A stretch of DNA of 64,000 nucleotides from Petrocella sp024636985 (lineage in GTDB: Bacteria > Bacillota > Clostridia > Lachnospirales > Vallitaleaceae), in contig JAGXFY010000092.1 of the NCBI GenBank assembly GCA_024636985.1, positions 1-64,000 on the forward strand, in the 5' to 3' direction. Below the pieces are notes generated by a model. The model was given only the letters and a program-made list of their open reading frames with translations, was not told the DNA's origin and ran no database searches. The position numbers were made by a program, and so were the translations under genes. Positions 34,288 to 43,359 of the stretch are shown here, one piece after another; the stretch's first letter is position 1, and each line of letters opens with the position of its first letter.

Positions 34288-35079
34288 TTGAACACATTAA
34301 AAGAAAAAACAGTCTATTTACTGGATATGGATGGCACGATCTTTCTAGGTGAAGAGTTGATTGAAGGTTCGAAAGAGTTTTTGGCGAGGATTAAAAGTGA
34401 GGGAAAAAGATATATCTTCCTTACAAACAATTCTTCGAAAAATAAAAGTGCCTATGTAGATAAGTTGACCCGTTTAGGCCTTCACGTAGCAGAAGAAGAG
34501 GTTTTCACATCTGGAGAAGCAACAACTATATATCTTAAGAAATATAAAGAGGGTGCAAAAGTTTTTTTACTAGGTACAAAATCATTGGAAGAAGAATTTG
34601 AAAAAGCCGGATTCACTTTGGTGAAAGAAAGAAATCAAGAAGTGGATTATGTTGTTCTTGGATTTGACACGACTTTAACCTATGAAAAGCTCTGGATTGC
34701 CTGTGAATACATATCAGAAGGTGCTACATACATTGCCACTCATCCGGACTTTAATTGTCCTCTGCCTAATAATAAATATATGCCGGATGCCGGTGCAATG
34801 GCTGCATTGATTGAAGCCTCTACGGGTAAGCGACCGAAGGTCATGGGAAAGCCCAATAAGGAAGTTGTGGAAAGTATTGCATTAAAATATGGTCTGAATA
34901 AAGCAGATATGATTATGGTTGGTGATCGTCTTTATACAGATATCAAAACAGGCATCAATGCAGGGATTACAACGGTATTGGTATATTCAGGAGAAACAAA
35001 AAAAGCGGACTACCAAAACAGTGAAACAAGAGCAAGTTTCTCCTTTGATTCTGTTAAAGATATGATTGGTTTGTTATAA
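34288..35079 (+). CDS. HAD-IIA family phosphatase (NagD/PNPase-like)
   Basis: A 263-residue cytosolic phosphatase. Motif I DMDGTIFLGEELI, motif II FLTNNSS, motif III KVMGKPNKE and motif IV MVGDRLYTDIKTG are all in place, with the class IIA cap between motifs II and III. The substrate is likely a small sugar or nucleotide phosphate. The start codon is TTG at 34288, seven bases from TAGGAGG; no in-frame ATG or GTG fits. It is followed by a large terminator. Confidence 0.92.
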   Translation: MNTLKEKTVYLLDMDGTIFLGEELIEGSKEFLARIKSEGKRYIFLTNNSSKNKSAYVDKLTRLGLHVAEEEVFTSGEATTIYLKKYKEGAKVFLLGTKSLEEEFEKAGFTLVKERNQEVDYVVLGFDTTLTYEKLWIACEYISEGATYIATHPDFNCPLPNNKYMPDAGAMAALIEASTGKRPKVMGKPNKEVVESIALKYGLNKADMIMVGDRLYTDIKTGINAGITTVLVYSGETKKADYQNSETRASFSFDSVKDMIGLL

Positions 35080-35112
35080 CATCATTTAAACTTATATATA
35101 GCTTGCTACAAT

Positions 35113-35153
35113 AAATCACCTTAAGTAAAACAGTATTTTACTTAAGGTGATTT
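35113..35153 (+). terminator. Terminator of the HAD gene
   Basis: AAATCACCTTAAGTAAAA pairs perfectly with TTTTACTTAAGGTGATTT (18 bp). Confidence 0.88.
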
Positions 35154-35168
35154 ATGTTTCTAAATGAA

Positions 35169-35211
35169 TTGACAGATGATGGAAGATTCGATATACTTTG
35201 ATTATCAAAGT
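35169..35211 (+). promoter_or_regulatory. Promoter with FabT-type operator
   Basis: TTGACA (35169-35174), 17-bp spacer, TATACT (35192-35197). The perfect 17-bp palindrome ACTTTGATTATCAAAGT (35195-35211) overlaps the end of the -10 and the transcript start. It closely matches the known FabT site (A-N-TTTGATTATCAAA-TT), so the gene it precedes is likely autorepressed. Confidence 0.85.
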
Positions 35212-35227
35212 AAAGTTGGTGAGCGCA

Positions 35228-35674
35228 TTGAATGAAGCCTATGATGCACTAAATGATCTATTGGTTAAGTTGTTTAATAATATACTTACATATGAAGAAA
35301 AAGCCTTAATAACAGATGATTTTAAGGATATATCCTTAAATGATATGCATGTTATCGAAATGATTGGTCTGAGTCAGAAAAAAAATATGTCTTCAATAGC
35401 CAAATCACTGGAAGTTACAGTTGGTACACTGACCATTGCAATCAACAATCTTGTGAAAAAAGGTTATGTCAAGAGGATGCGTTCGGCGAAAGATCGACGC
35501 GTAGTTCTGGTGTCTTTGACAGAAAAAGGTATGCATGCGTACAAGCATCATGAAGTCTTTCATGATGAGATGATTAAGGCCATCATGAAACGTCTTGAAG
35601 GTGAACAACTGGATGTTCTGGTCAAGGCACTAAATAGTGTGCAAGAATTTTTCAGTGCAAATAAAGAGTCTTAA
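35228..35674 (+). CDS. fabT: MarR-family regulator, FabT-like
   Basis: A repressor of about 148 residues with a winged helix. NNILTYEE followed by DISLNDMHVIEMIGLSQKKN resembles FabT, SIAKSLEVTVGTLTIAINNLVKKGYV is the recognition region, and SAKDRRVVLVSLTEKG is the MarR wing. In lactic acid bacteria FabT represses fatty-acid synthesis genes. A FabT-type operator on its own promoter supports the assignment. Start choice: the transcript should begin near 35204, which excludes a TTG at 35198. TTG 35228 has GGTGAG upstream; GTG 35219 is the alternative. Unusually, no fab genes follow; a terminator does. Confidence 0.78.
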   Translation: MNEAYDALNDLLVKLFNNILTYEEKALITDDFKDISLNDMHVIEMIGLSQKKNMSSIAKSLEVTVGTLTIAINNLVKKGYVKRMRSAKDRRVVLVSLTEKGMHAYKHHEVFHDEMIKAIMKRLEGEQLDVLVKALNSVQEFFSANKES

Positions 35675-35722
35675 TCTACAAGGATTCAAAAATGTAGAAT
35701 AGAGCAGAAAAACATATATAAT

Positions 35723-35755
35723 AAAGGGACTGCACTCGTGGCAATCCCTTTTTTG
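35723..35755 (+). terminator. Terminator of the fabT-like gene
   Basis: AAGGGACTGC-ACTCGT-GGCAATCCCTTTTTT. Confidence 0.85.
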
Positions 35756-35758
35756 TAC

Positions 35759-35812
35759 TTCTCTAGGAAATTATATGCTATGTTAATGCGTTGAAGCGTC
35801 GCCTCTTTGTTC
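35759..35812. repeat. Family B repeat, internally deleted copy
   Basis: TTCTCTAGGAAA begins four bases after the U-tract. The copy keeps GTTAATGCGTTGAAGCGTCG and then joins directly to CCTCTTTGTTC, the end of module 2, losing the middle. It fills the gap between the fabT-like terminator and the flotillin stop. Confidence 0.75.
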
Positions 35813-35827
35813 AGATTCTATTGTATT

Positions 35828-37243
35828 CTATTCTTCGTTAGCTGGAGCCTTGGGTACTTCAGGTTCATCCACATCCACTGGAGAATCACCTTGTTTGGTT
35901 CCAAGATAGCTTGGTAGGTCCATGCCGGCCATATCAAACATTTCTTGCATAGGTGGTATGGATTTCATCAGGCCGGAGAGAAAACCTGCTGTTGATGATT
36001 TTTCACCATTACCTGCGTTAGCACCACTGTCCCAAACAGTAACTTTATCAATTTTGATATTTTTAATAGCTTCCACTTGTGTTTTAACGAGATCTTCAAT
36101 CTTATCAGCAAGGATAAGTTTGATGGCTGAATTTGGATCACCGGCAGCTTTGACAAGCTTCTCATATCCGTTGGCTTGCTTAGTAAGAATCTCTTGAATA
36201 CCGCGGGCTTGTGCATCCATTTTGAAGAAGGTTGCATCCGCTTCACCTTTTGCATGACGACGGGTTTGTTCTGCCATAGCTTCGGCAGCAATCTCTACGC
36301 GTGCTTTGTCAATCTCAGCTTCAACAAGTATATCAGCCTCTTTGGTTGCTTTTTCTCTTGCAGCTCTGGCTTTTTCGGCAGCTTCTTCAGCAGAGTAAGC
36401 TTCTTCAAGTGCTTTTGCATTCTGAACTTTTTCAGAAGCAGTTGCACGTCTTAGTGCTTCAGCCTCACGTTCTCTTCTTAAGGCATCGGAATTAGCAACA
36501 GTAACCTTAGCTTCATTTTCACCTTGAATGGCTAATGAATTGGCAGTGGCAACCTGAACACGTTCATCTTGTTGAGCTTGAGCTTGTCCGATAGATCCGT
36601 CTCTATTTTTTTCGGCAACGGATTTTTTGGCATCATTGATGGCTTTTGCAGCAGCTTCTTTACCAAGTGCTTCAATGTAACCGGATTCATCTTTAATGTC
36701 TGTAACGTTAACGTTAATCAACCTTAGACCGATTTTTTTGAGTTCGGACTCCACATTGTTTGAGACAGCCGTTAAGAACTTATCTCTGTCCGTATTAATC
36801 TCTTCAATATCCATCGTTGCAACAACCAAACGTAGCTGACCAAAGATAATATCTTTTGCCAGTTCTTCGATCTCTGCTTGCTTAAGGCCTAAAAGTCTTT
36901 CAGCAGCGTTTTGCATAATACCTGATTCTGTTGAAACACCAACTGTAAATCTAGATGGCACATCAATTCTTATGTTCTGTTTACTAAGTGCATTTTTTAG
37001 ATCGACACTAATAGATATGGGTGTCAAACTTAAAAATTCATAGCTTTGAATGATCGGCCAAATAAATGCGGCACCACCATGAATACATTTAGCACTTTTG
37101 TTGGCACCTGAAGCACCTTTACCAACTTTACCATACACAACCAGTATTCTGTCAGACGGGCACTTTTTGTACCTTGATAATAATGCCATTATCGTCATGA
37201 AGACCAGTATGACAAAAATTACTAAACCAATTAATATTTCCAT
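35828..37243 (-). CDS. Flotillin-like SPFH-domain membrane protein
   Basis: A 471-residue protein that organises membrane microdomains. One N-terminal helix (about residues 2-20) anchors it, the SPFH/band-7 domain spans about 30-200, and a long coiled coil rich in Ala, Glu and Lys (about 200-370) carries repeated EA motifs typical of flotillins. A glycine-poor acidic tail ends the protein. The start follows AAAGGAGAGAGCAT. It is the second gene of an operon with an NfeD-like protein, the yuaF-floT arrangement of Bacillus. Confidence 0.92.
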   Translation of the reverse strand: MEILIGLVIFVILVFMTIMALLSRYKKCPSDRILVVYGKVGKGASGANKSAKCIHGGAAFIWPIIQSYEFLSLTPISISVDLKNALSKQNIRIDVPSRFTVGVSTESGIMQNAAERLLGLKQAEIEELAKDIIFGQLRLVVATMDIEEINTDRDKFLTAVSNNVESELKKIGLRLINVNVTDIKDESGYIEALGKEAAAKAINDAKKSVAEKNRDGSIGQAQAQQDERVQVATANSLAIQGENEAKVTVANSDALRREREAEALRRATASEKVQNAKALEEAYSAEEAAEKARAAREKATKEADILVEAEIDKARVEIAAEAMAEQTRRHAKGEADATFFKMDAQARGIQEILTKQANGYEKLVKAAGDPNSAIKLILADKIEDLVKTQVEAIKNIKIDKVTVWDSGANAGNGEKSSTAGFLSGLMKSIPPMQEMFDMAGMDLPSYLGTKQGDSPVDVDEPEVPKAPANEE

Positions 37244-37288
37244 ATGCTCTCTCCTTTAATATGTTTTGACACAATGATGTGCCTTTAT

Positions 37289-37930
37289 TTATTTTAAACG
37301 CTCAACCACCATGGTTGTCGCATTTAACATATCCACAATAAGAATGGTTTCACCGGTGCTAATGGCTTCTTTTTCTTCAGTGATGGCATCGACTTCAACC
37401 AAGCGTTCTTGAAGCATGAGTTGAATTTTGCCTTGCCCTTTTTTATTACCTGGAATTGGTATGTAAACTTGTGCCTCTTTGCCGATCGCCAGTCTGTAAT
37501 TCAAATTGCCACTGGATTGAAGTTTTGCTATACCATAAAACAGTAATGCAATAACAAACATACTAAACAAGCCGGCCGCGAGCGCCAGTAGTAAGGTGAT
37601 AGCAAAATGCACAGAAGTACTTGCAAAAGCAGCGCCAATCCAACCAAACATGGTAGCAAAGGCAATTAACCCTCTAAAGGTTACAAAACGAAAATCAGCC
37701 ATCCCACTTAAGGATTCAAAATCTCCACCCGGACCTGAATCCAAATCCATGTCAAACTCAGAAACAGCATCACCGCCGAAATCCATATCCCCATCTAAAT
37801 CCATATCTGTATCCAGACCGAATCCAATCAGTGTTAGAATGGATTGTATAATGAGTATAACAGTAGAAGGTATTGCGATAAAATAGAAAAATCTTTGTAA
37901 TGAATTAAGTTGTTCCCACCAATCTGACAC
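37289..37930 (-). CDS. NfeD-like membrane protein (YuaF/YqiJ type)
   Basis: A 213-residue partner of flotillins. A hydrophobic helix at about residues 12-35 is followed by an acidic loop with repeated DMDLDGDMDF-like segments, two more helices, and a C-terminal OB-fold of about 65 residues (GKEAQVYIPIPGNKKGQG to TMVVERL). GTG 37930 is preferred because GAGAGGGGGATG precedes it. The frame up to 37966 has an ATG without a ribosome site. The repeated Asp/Met/Gly loop may bind cations; this is inference. Confidence 0.82.
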   Translation of the reverse strand: MSDWWEQLNSLQRFFYFIAIPSTVILIIQSILTLIGFGLDTDMDLDGDMDFGGDAVSEFDMDLDSGPGGDFESLSGMADFRFVTFRGLIAFATMFGWIGAAFASTSVHFAITLLLALAAGLFSMFVIALLFYGIAKLQSSGNLNYRLAIGKEAQVYIPIPGNKKGQGKIQLMLQERLVEVDAITEEKEAISTGETILIVDMLNATTMVVERLK

Positions 37931-37974
37931 AAGACATCCCCCTCTCATAACATAAGTAAATATCATTTACTATT

Positions 37975-38003
37975 ATTGTATACGTTTGCAAATATAATGT
38001 CAA
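37975..38003 (-). promoter_or_regulatory. Promoter of the nfeD-flotillin operon
   Basis: On minus, TTGACA, 17-bp spacer, TACAAT. A sigma-A type promoter, unlike the sigma-W promoter of the Bacillus counterpart. Confidence 0.8.
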
Positions 38004-38069
38004 GCAAAGGTTTTTATTGCCAAATACAGGGTATAATGGTACACTAAAAGTAAATTAGATTTACATAGT

Positions 38070-38111
38070 TAGGTAAAGTATCGAAACTATATAGTTTTGA
38101 GCCTTTAACCA
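38070..38111. repeat. Family A, 42-bp hairpin-only copy
   Basis: TAGGTAAAGTATCGAAACTA and TAGTTTTGAGCCTTTAACCA joined with almost no centre. Only the terminal inverted repeats of the 123-bp element remain. It lies 28 bp upstream of the HTH-TPR gene. Confidence 0.85.
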
Positions 38112-38139
38112 TACGTAATATTTTGAAGGAGGTGACCAG

Positions 38140-39054
38140 ATGAAGGACATGACACTAGGACAAAAAATCCGTGAAATCAGACTACATTTACAAATGACAC
38201 AAAAGGAGCTTGCCGGTGATTTTATTACCCGAAATATGCTGAGTCAGATAGAGAACGATCAAGCCACGCCATCCATGAAGACAATGGAGTATTTGGCCAA
38301 ACAATTGGGAAAATCAGTGGGTTATTTTATGGACGAGAATCACAAAGACTTAAGCTTGTCTAATATTATTGTAGAACTTATGGCTTTAAATGAAGCCAAG
38401 GACTATGTAGCTAGTGTAAAGCTTATTGAACAACAATCGATCCATAATCCTATAGTAATGCGTAGCAAAATGATGATGGATTTATATATGAACAGTTACA
38501 TGTATTTAGGGAATCAATATATGACTGAAGGGGATAATGAGAAAGCCAAAGCAGCTTATGAAAAGATATTGAAATATGAGAATGAATTGCTTTTGGAATC
38601 AGATATATACCTATATAAAGTATATGCACAATTGGCTGAAGTCTGTGGCTACCTCCTGGATATTGAACTTGCCAAAACTTATCATAAAAAAAGCAAAGAT
38701 TTGGTTAATAAGATTCTCGCAAGCCGAGAAGTACAAACGATGTACCTTAAGCTTATAGAAGCGGACTATGATGGCATCATTGAAGACAGTAGCAAAGTTG
38801 ATGTTATTGACTATGACAACTATAGTTTGGCCAGATACAATCGGGTGCTTGGTTCTGCCTTTTTAAATAAAGGAGAATATGAAAAAGCCATTGTTTATCT
38901 TGAAAAAGCGATTGAGATTTACAGTGATGAGACCTGCTATACGATTGTATCCATGATCTATGAAGAATTAAGTAAGTGCTATTTTGAACTTGGAGACTAT
39001 AAGAAAGCGTATGATTTTCTACAAAAAGCCCAGTCCAAGAAGATTGCCCATTGA
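38140..39054 (+). CDS. XRE-type HTH regulator with TPR repeats
   Basis: A 304-residue regulator. The N-terminal HTH (about residues 5-62) reads LGQKIREIRLHLQMTQKELA and then NMLSQIENDQATPSMKTMEYLAKQLG. The remainder is helical TPR repeats; the clearest is KGEYEKAIVYLEKAIEIY near 240, followed by LGDYKKAYDFLQKA. The layout is that of RRNPP-type regulators, which often answer to small peptides; no peptide gene is seen here. The ribosome site GAAGGAGGTGA is near perfect. The stop overlaps a GACTCTA/TAGAGTC hairpin. Confidence 0.9.
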   Translation: MKDMTLGQKIREIRLHLQMTQKELAGDFITRNMLSQIENDQATPSMKTMEYLAKQLGKSVGYFMDENHKDLSLSNIIVELMALNEAKDYVASVKLIEQQSIHNPIVMRSKMMMDLYMNSYMYLGNQYMTEGDNEKAKAAYEKILKYENELLLESDIYLYKVYAQLAEVCGYLLDIELAKTYHKKSKDLVNKILASREVQTMYLKLIEADYDGIIEDSSKVDVIDYDNYSLARYNRVLGSAFLNKGEYEKAIVYLEKAIEIYSDETCYTIVSMIYEELSKCYFELGDYKKAYDFLQKAQSKKIAH

Positions 39055-39072
39055 CTCTAGGGCTTTGAAACC

Positions 39073-39101
39073 TTGCTTTTTAGAGTCGTTACATATATAA
39101 T
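39073..39101 (+). promoter_or_regulatory. Probable promoter of metG
   Basis: TTGCTT and consensus TATAAT with a 17-bp spacer, 80 bp before the metG start. Confidence 0.6.
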
Positions 39102-39181
39102 GGGGATAGAAAAATGACATGTTTAAACTTAGATATGATGTATTAATCATGTGTCATTTAATAAATATTGGAGGAACCTTG

Positions 39182-41146
39182 ATGAGCCAGAAAACATACT
39201 ATATCACAACGGCTATAGCATATACGTCCAAAACACCCCATATAGGCAATACATATGAGGCGGTTCTAACAGATGCCATTGCCAGATTTAAAAGGCTAGA
39301 AGGCTATGATGTCTTCTTTATGACCGGTACCGATGAGCATGGTCAGAAAATACAACTGCAAGCACAAGAAGAAGGTATAACACCTCAAGCCCATGTGGAT
39401 AAAATCGCAGGAGAAGTTAGACATATATGGGATTTTATGAACACGAGTTATGATAAGTTCATACGAACAACAGATGAAGAACATGAGAAAACCGTTCAGA
39501 AGATCTTCAAAAGACTTTATGACCAAGGCGATATCTACAAAGGCAGTTACGAAGGCTGGTATTGTACACCTTGTGAATCCTTCTTCACGGAGTCACAACT
39601 TGAAGAAAATGTCTGTCCGGACTGTGGTAGACCGGTAGAAAGAACCAGCGAAGAAGCTTATTTTCTAAAACTTAGCAAATATGAAAAACGATTGATGGAT
39701 CATATTGAGAGCCATCCTGAATTTATACAGCCTGAATCCCGTAAGAATGAAATGGTTAATAATTTCTTAAAAAGCGGTCTTCAGGACCTTTGTGTTTCAA
39801 GAACATCTTTTGATTGGGGTGTTCCTGTGACTTTCGATGAGGGCCATGTCATTTATGTTTGGATTGATGCACTTAGCAATTATATCACAGGACTAAACTA
39901 CAATCCTGAAGGCGAAAGTGGTTTATTATTCAATAAATACTGGCCGGCGGATGTGCACATCATCGGAAAAGACATACTTAGATTCCATACAATCTATTGG
40001 CCCATCATGTTGATGGCCCTTAATGTACCACTACCTAAGCAAGTTTTTGGACATCCTTGGCTAATGGTGGGTCAAGATAAAATGTCCAAATCCTTAGGTA
40101 ATGTTGTCTACGCTGAAGAACTTGTTAAGCATTTTGGTGTGGATGCGGTGCGTTACTTTGTGTTGCATGAAATGCCATTTGCTCAAGATGGTACTCTAAC
40201 TTATGAGCTTCTAATTGCCAGAACGAATTCAGATCTTGCTAATATTTTAGGGAATCTGGTCAATAGAACGGTCGCTATGGTAACGAAATATTTTGATGGT
40301 GTTATTCAACCACCTACAAAAGCAGAAGCTATCGACCATGAACTCACGGATCTGGCTCTAAAAACACCCGGTAAAGTGGCGGAGAAGATGGATCAGCTTA
40401 AAGTCGCTGAAGCCATGGATGCCATCTGGACCTTGCTTAGAAGAAGCAATAAATACATCGATGAAACATGTCCTTGGATTCTCGCAAAAGATGAAGAACA
40501 AAAAGAGCGTCTTGGTACGGTTCTTTATAACCTACTTGAAAGCATTCGAATCTCAGCAGTTTTATTGTCTGCTTTCATGCCCGAAACGGCATCGAAAATA
40601 TTAGATCAGATTAACGCATCCAATAAAGATTGGGATTCTATTCAGACATTTGTAGGAACAGTGGTGGGTGAACATGTAGGTGTTGCGGAAGTTTTGTTTG
40701 CCAGAATTGATGAAAAACAAAAACTTATAGAAATCAATCCTGCTTTAGCAGAAGAACTAGATGATAAGCCTAAGAAACAAAAACAACAGAAGAAAAAAGA
40801 GAAGCCACCAGTTGTAGTAGAAGAAATCGGTATTGATGATTTTGCAAAAGTGGTTATGAAGATTGGTGAAGTCATTGCATGTGAGAAGCATCCGGATGCC
40901 AATAAGTTATTGGTCTCACAGATAAAAATCGGTGAAGAAGTCAGACAGATTGTATCCGGAATAGCAAATGCTTATGAACCGGCACAAATGGTTGGGAAGA
41001 AGCTGATTGTAGTAACAAACCTTAAGCCCGTTAATTTAAGAGGCGTTTTATCAGAAGGCATGATACTTGCAGCAAGTGATCAAGAAGGAAATCTTAAGCT
41101 TGGTACTGTTGATGGTGATATAGCCTCTGGTAGCGAAGTGAGGTAG
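39182..41146 (+). CDS. metG: Methionyl-tRNA synthetase
   Basis: Charges tRNA-Met. It has 654 residues. The class I signature is PHIGNTYEA (HIGH-like) and DKMSKSLGN (KMSKS). A zinc knuckle with CTPC and CPDC lies at about 125-150. The anticodon-binding helical domain is followed by a Lys-rich linker (PKKQKQQKKKEKPP) and a C-terminal tRNA-binding OB domain of about 105 residues (GEVIACEKHPDANKLLVSQI). The start at 39182 has GGAGG upstream, and the frame from 39119 has none. tatD follows by 16 bp, as in Bacillus. Confidence 0.97.
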   Translation: MSQKTYYITTAIAYTSKTPHIGNTYEAVLTDAIARFKRLEGYDVFFMTGTDEHGQKIQLQAQEEGITPQAHVDKIAGEVRHIWDFMNTSYDKFIRTTDEEHEKTVQKIFKRLYDQGDIYKGSYEGWYCTPCESFFTESQLEENVCPDCGRPVERTSEEAYFLKLSKYEKRLMDHIESHPEFIQPESRKNEMVNNFLKSGLQDLCVSRTSFDWGVPVTFDEGHVIYVWIDALSNYITGLNYNPEGESGLLFNKYWPADVHIIGKDILRFHTIYWPIMLMALNVPLPKQVFGHPWLMVGQDKMSKSLGNVVYAEELVKHFGVDAVRYFVLHEMPFAQDGTLTYELLIARTNSDLANILGNLVNRTVAMVTKYFDGVIQPPTKAEAIDHELTDLALKTPGKVAEKMDQLKVAEAMDAIWTLLRRSNKYIDETCPWILAKDEEQKERLGTVLYNLLESIRISAVLLSAFMPETASKILDQINASNKDWDSIQTFVGTVVGEHVGVAEVLFARIDEKQKLIEINPALAEELDDKPKKQKQQKKKEKPPVVVEEIGIDDFAKVVMKIGEVIACEKHPDANKLLVSQIKIGEEVRQIVSGIANAYEPAQMVGKKLIVVTNLKPVNLRGVLSEGMILAASDQEGNLKLGTVDGDIASGSEVR

Positions 41147-41162
41147 AAGAGGAAGTGATTCC

Positions 41163-41948
41163 ATGATATTTGAAAGTCATGCCCATTATGATGATAAAAG
41201 CTTTTCGGAGGATCGGGAAGCTATATTAAAAAAAGTAAAAGAAACAGGTGTAGGTATCATCATCAACACTGCTTCGAGTATGAAGAGTTCAAGACAATCC
41301 CTTGAGCTTGCCAAAATGCATTCGAGCATATATACATCAATAGGTGTACATCCTCATGATGTACAAACCATGAAAGAACATGATCTCGAGCTGCTTCTGG
41401 CTATGTCTGTATATGAGAAGGTTGTAGCTATTGGTGAGATTGGTTTAGACTATTATTATGATACAGTACCCCATGAGGTGCAGAAGTTGTGGTTTAGACA
41501 TCAAATCAAGTTAGCTGTAGATCTTGATTTACCTATGATTATTCATAGCCGTGAGGCTTCTAAAGACACCTATGATATATTATTTGAAAATAAAGGTCAT
41601 AAGGTAGGCGGGGTCATCCATTGTTTTAGTGGTAGTGTAGAAACAGCACTTCGTTATGTGAAGCTGGGTTATTATATAGGTATTGGCGGTGTTATTACTT
41701 TTAAGAATGCAAAGAAATTAGTTGAGGTAGTACGTGAGGTTCCGATTGAAAACCTATTGGTAGAAACGGATGCACCTTATCTTGCACCCATGCCTTTTAG
41801 GGGGCAAAGAAATGATTCCAGCATGCTACCTTATATCATAGAAGAGATTGCAAAAATAAAAGGACTTACCACAGAAGAAGTCACTCAAGCGACTTGGGAT
41901 AATGGTATTAAGCTGTTTAGGCTTCAAGCAATAAGTTCACAAACTTAA
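41163..41948 (+). CDS. tatD: TatD-family metal-dependent deoxyribonuclease
   Basis: A 261-residue TIM-barrel nuclease. The metal ligands are ESHAHYDDK (HxH, with ESH in place of DTH), AIGEIGLDYYYD, PMIIHSREA, VIHCFSG and LVETDAPYLAP. It lies in the metG-tatD pair common in Firmicutes, where it often precedes rnmV and ksgA; those genes are not here. The ATG follows AGAGGAAGTGATTCC. Confidence 0.95.
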   Translation: MIFESHAHYDDKSFSEDREAILKKVKETGVGIIINTASSMKSSRQSLELAKMHSSIYTSIGVHPHDVQTMKEHDLELLLAMSVYEKVVAIGEIGLDYYYDTVPHEVQKLWFRHQIKLAVDLDLPMIIHSREASKDTYDILFENKGHKVGGVIHCFSGSVETALRYVKLGYYIGIGGVITFKNAKKLVEVVREVPIENLLVETDAPYLAPMPFRGQRNDSSMLPYIIEEIAKIKGLTTEEVTQATWDNGIKLFRLQAISSQT

Positions 41949-41982
41949 AAGAAGACAAAAGATTAGAGTTTTAAGAATACCT

Positions 41983-42025
41983 AAACGTTACAAGCGTTTT
42001 TATAAAGATGGCTTGTAACGTTTTA
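41983..42025 (+). terminator. Terminator of metG-tatD
   Basis: AAACGTTACAAGC pairs with GCTTGTAACGTTTT. Confidence 0.9.
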
Positions 42026-42059
42026 TGATGTTTTCATTTATGCATAGCCTTCAAAAGTA

Positions 42060-42088
42060 TAGACAAAAAATAGGGTTAGTGCTATAGT
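42060..42088 (+). promoter_or_regulatory. Promoter of the DUF3881 gene
   Basis: TAGACA, 17-bp spacer, TATAGT. It shows that translation must begin after about 42095, supporting the start at 42144. Confidence 0.65.
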
Positions 42089-42143
42089 GTTTTTACACAA
42101 GATGAGAATGAGGCATGTTTTGTTGATAGAAGAAGGTGATAGT

Positions 42144-43031
42144 ATGATTCTTTATATAAGAGCGTTGGGCTTTACTGAATTTGATACTAAGGATAAGGCG
42201 GAAGGTATGGTCGCTGAAACCATTAAAGATCCGACAGAAAAATTTGTTTGGGAGTCTGAATCCGGCATCCTAAATGTAGAATATTATAAAAGTTATGGCG
42301 ATGATTTTGGCCTAATGGTGAGAGGCAGTATTGAAGAAAATAAGGCATTAAATGTGCATGCTTTGCTTCCCTATGCTCAAGGGAGATTTTTGACCAATAC
42401 CCATGAAGTGGATGTTATAAAACTGAATCGACAAGATGTATACCATGGTTTTTGCGAAGAAATTAAGTCGGGAACACCGATATCCTTTTTTGTCCAAAAC
42501 CTGGTTGAATATAAAATGGCTGAGAAACATGACCACATCTATGTGAATGGTATCCATCTGGTTGTATATTGTGCTGAAGGCACAGTTATTCTACCTATAG
42601 AGAAAGACGATACAGATCTACTCCTTGAAAAAGAAGAAGAGATGATCCGTGAAGAACTCTTGGAACAAGCAAGAAAAGGCGATGAAGAAGCCATGACCAT
42701 ATTAGATGAGGAAGCCACAGAAGCCACAGAAATCTTACAAGAAAGGCTTCAAAACGAGGACATATTAACAGTACTTGAAGGCTTTTTTGTTCCAGTCGGT
42801 GATCATGATGACATATATTCGTTGCTAGGCGATATTGAGGATATTGGTGTTTTTCATAATAATAATACCAATGAGGAAATTTTTAGGTTAAAAATTCGTT
42901 GTATGTCTATTTCATTAGACGTCTTTATTAACAGTAAAGATATGATTGGTTATCCTACACTTGGGATGCGTTTTAAAGGTTCGGGATGGGTTCATGGTAA
43001 GATTGAATTTGATTTTGATAAGAAGCTATAA
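42144..43031 (+). CDS. DUF3881 family protein
   Basis: A 295-residue cytosolic acidic protein without known function. It opens with ILYIRALGFTEFDTKDKAEG, the conserved beginning of DUF3881 proteins found in Lachnospiraceae and relatives. A Glu-rich helical insert (about residues 155-205, LLEKEEEMIREELLEQARKG) separates two alpha/beta parts. The C-terminus ends in GMRFKGSGWVHGKIEFDF. The start follows AGAAGGTGATAGT; a frame extending to 42087 would begin in the promoter. It stands alone between terminated units. Confidence 0.85.
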   Translation: MILYIRALGFTEFDTKDKAEGMVAETIKDPTEKFVWESESGILNVEYYKSYGDDFGLMVRGSIEENKALNVHALLPYAQGRFLTNTHEVDVIKLNRQDVYHGFCEEIKSGTPISFFVQNLVEYKMAEKHDHIYVNGIHLVVYCAEGTVILPIEKDDTDLLLEKEEEMIREELLEQARKGDEEAMTILDEEATEATEILQERLQNEDILTVLEGFFVPVGDHDDIYSLLGDIEDIGVFHNNNTNEEIFRLKIRCMSISLDVFINSKDMIGYPTLGMRFKGSGWVHGKIEFDFDKKL

Positions 43032-43154
43032 TAGAGGATTTATATTTAAGGATACCAAGTTATAGTTAAAACCACTTGTCATTTATCTATGAATTTAGTA
43101 TAATCTCATAGTATGTTCCCTTATTAGACATAGATTATATTAGATTTATAAATA

Positions 43155-43196
43155 TGGTTAAGACATCAAAACTATATTGTTTTGACCCTTTAACCA
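43155..43196. repeat. Family A, 42-bp hairpin-only copy
   Basis: TGGTTAAGACATCAAAACTA and TGTTTTGACCCTTTAACCA form one long hairpin of exactly the same length as the copy at 38070. It ends 7 bp before tRNA-Arg. Confidence 0.85.
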
Positions 43197-43203
43197 CAAA
43201 TAT

Positions 43204-43277
43204 GTTTCTGTAGCTCAGTAGGATAGAGCACTCGCCTCCTAAGCGAGGGGCCGTGGGTTCGAATCCCGCCAGGAACA
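43204..43277 (+). tRNA. tRNA-Arg (anticodon CCU)
   Basis: The acceptor GTTTCTG pairs with CAGGAAC, with one T-G wobble. The anticodon arm CTCGC-CTCCTAA-GCGAG gives anticodon CCT, and the T-arm is GTGGGTTCGAATCCCGC. The discriminator is A and CCA is not encoded. It lies between a family A hairpin and a terminator. Confidence 0.96.
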
Positions 43278-43281
43278 TTGT

Positions 43282-43328
43282 AAAAGCACTTTTTGATCAC
43301 TTATATCGTGATATGAAGGTGCTTTTTT
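43282..43328 (+). terminator. Terminator of tRNA-Arg
   Basis: AAAAGCACTTT and AAGGTGCTTTTTT, with an internal GATCAC/GTGATA stem. Confidence 0.85.
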
Positions 43329-43359
43329 ATGATATAATAAGAAGAAAACGAGGTGTACT

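Noticed and set aside
36176..36495. Cysteine-, leucine- and glutamine-rich frames opposite the flotillin coiled coil
   Set aside because: Low-complexity shadows of the Ala/Glu repeats on the other strand.
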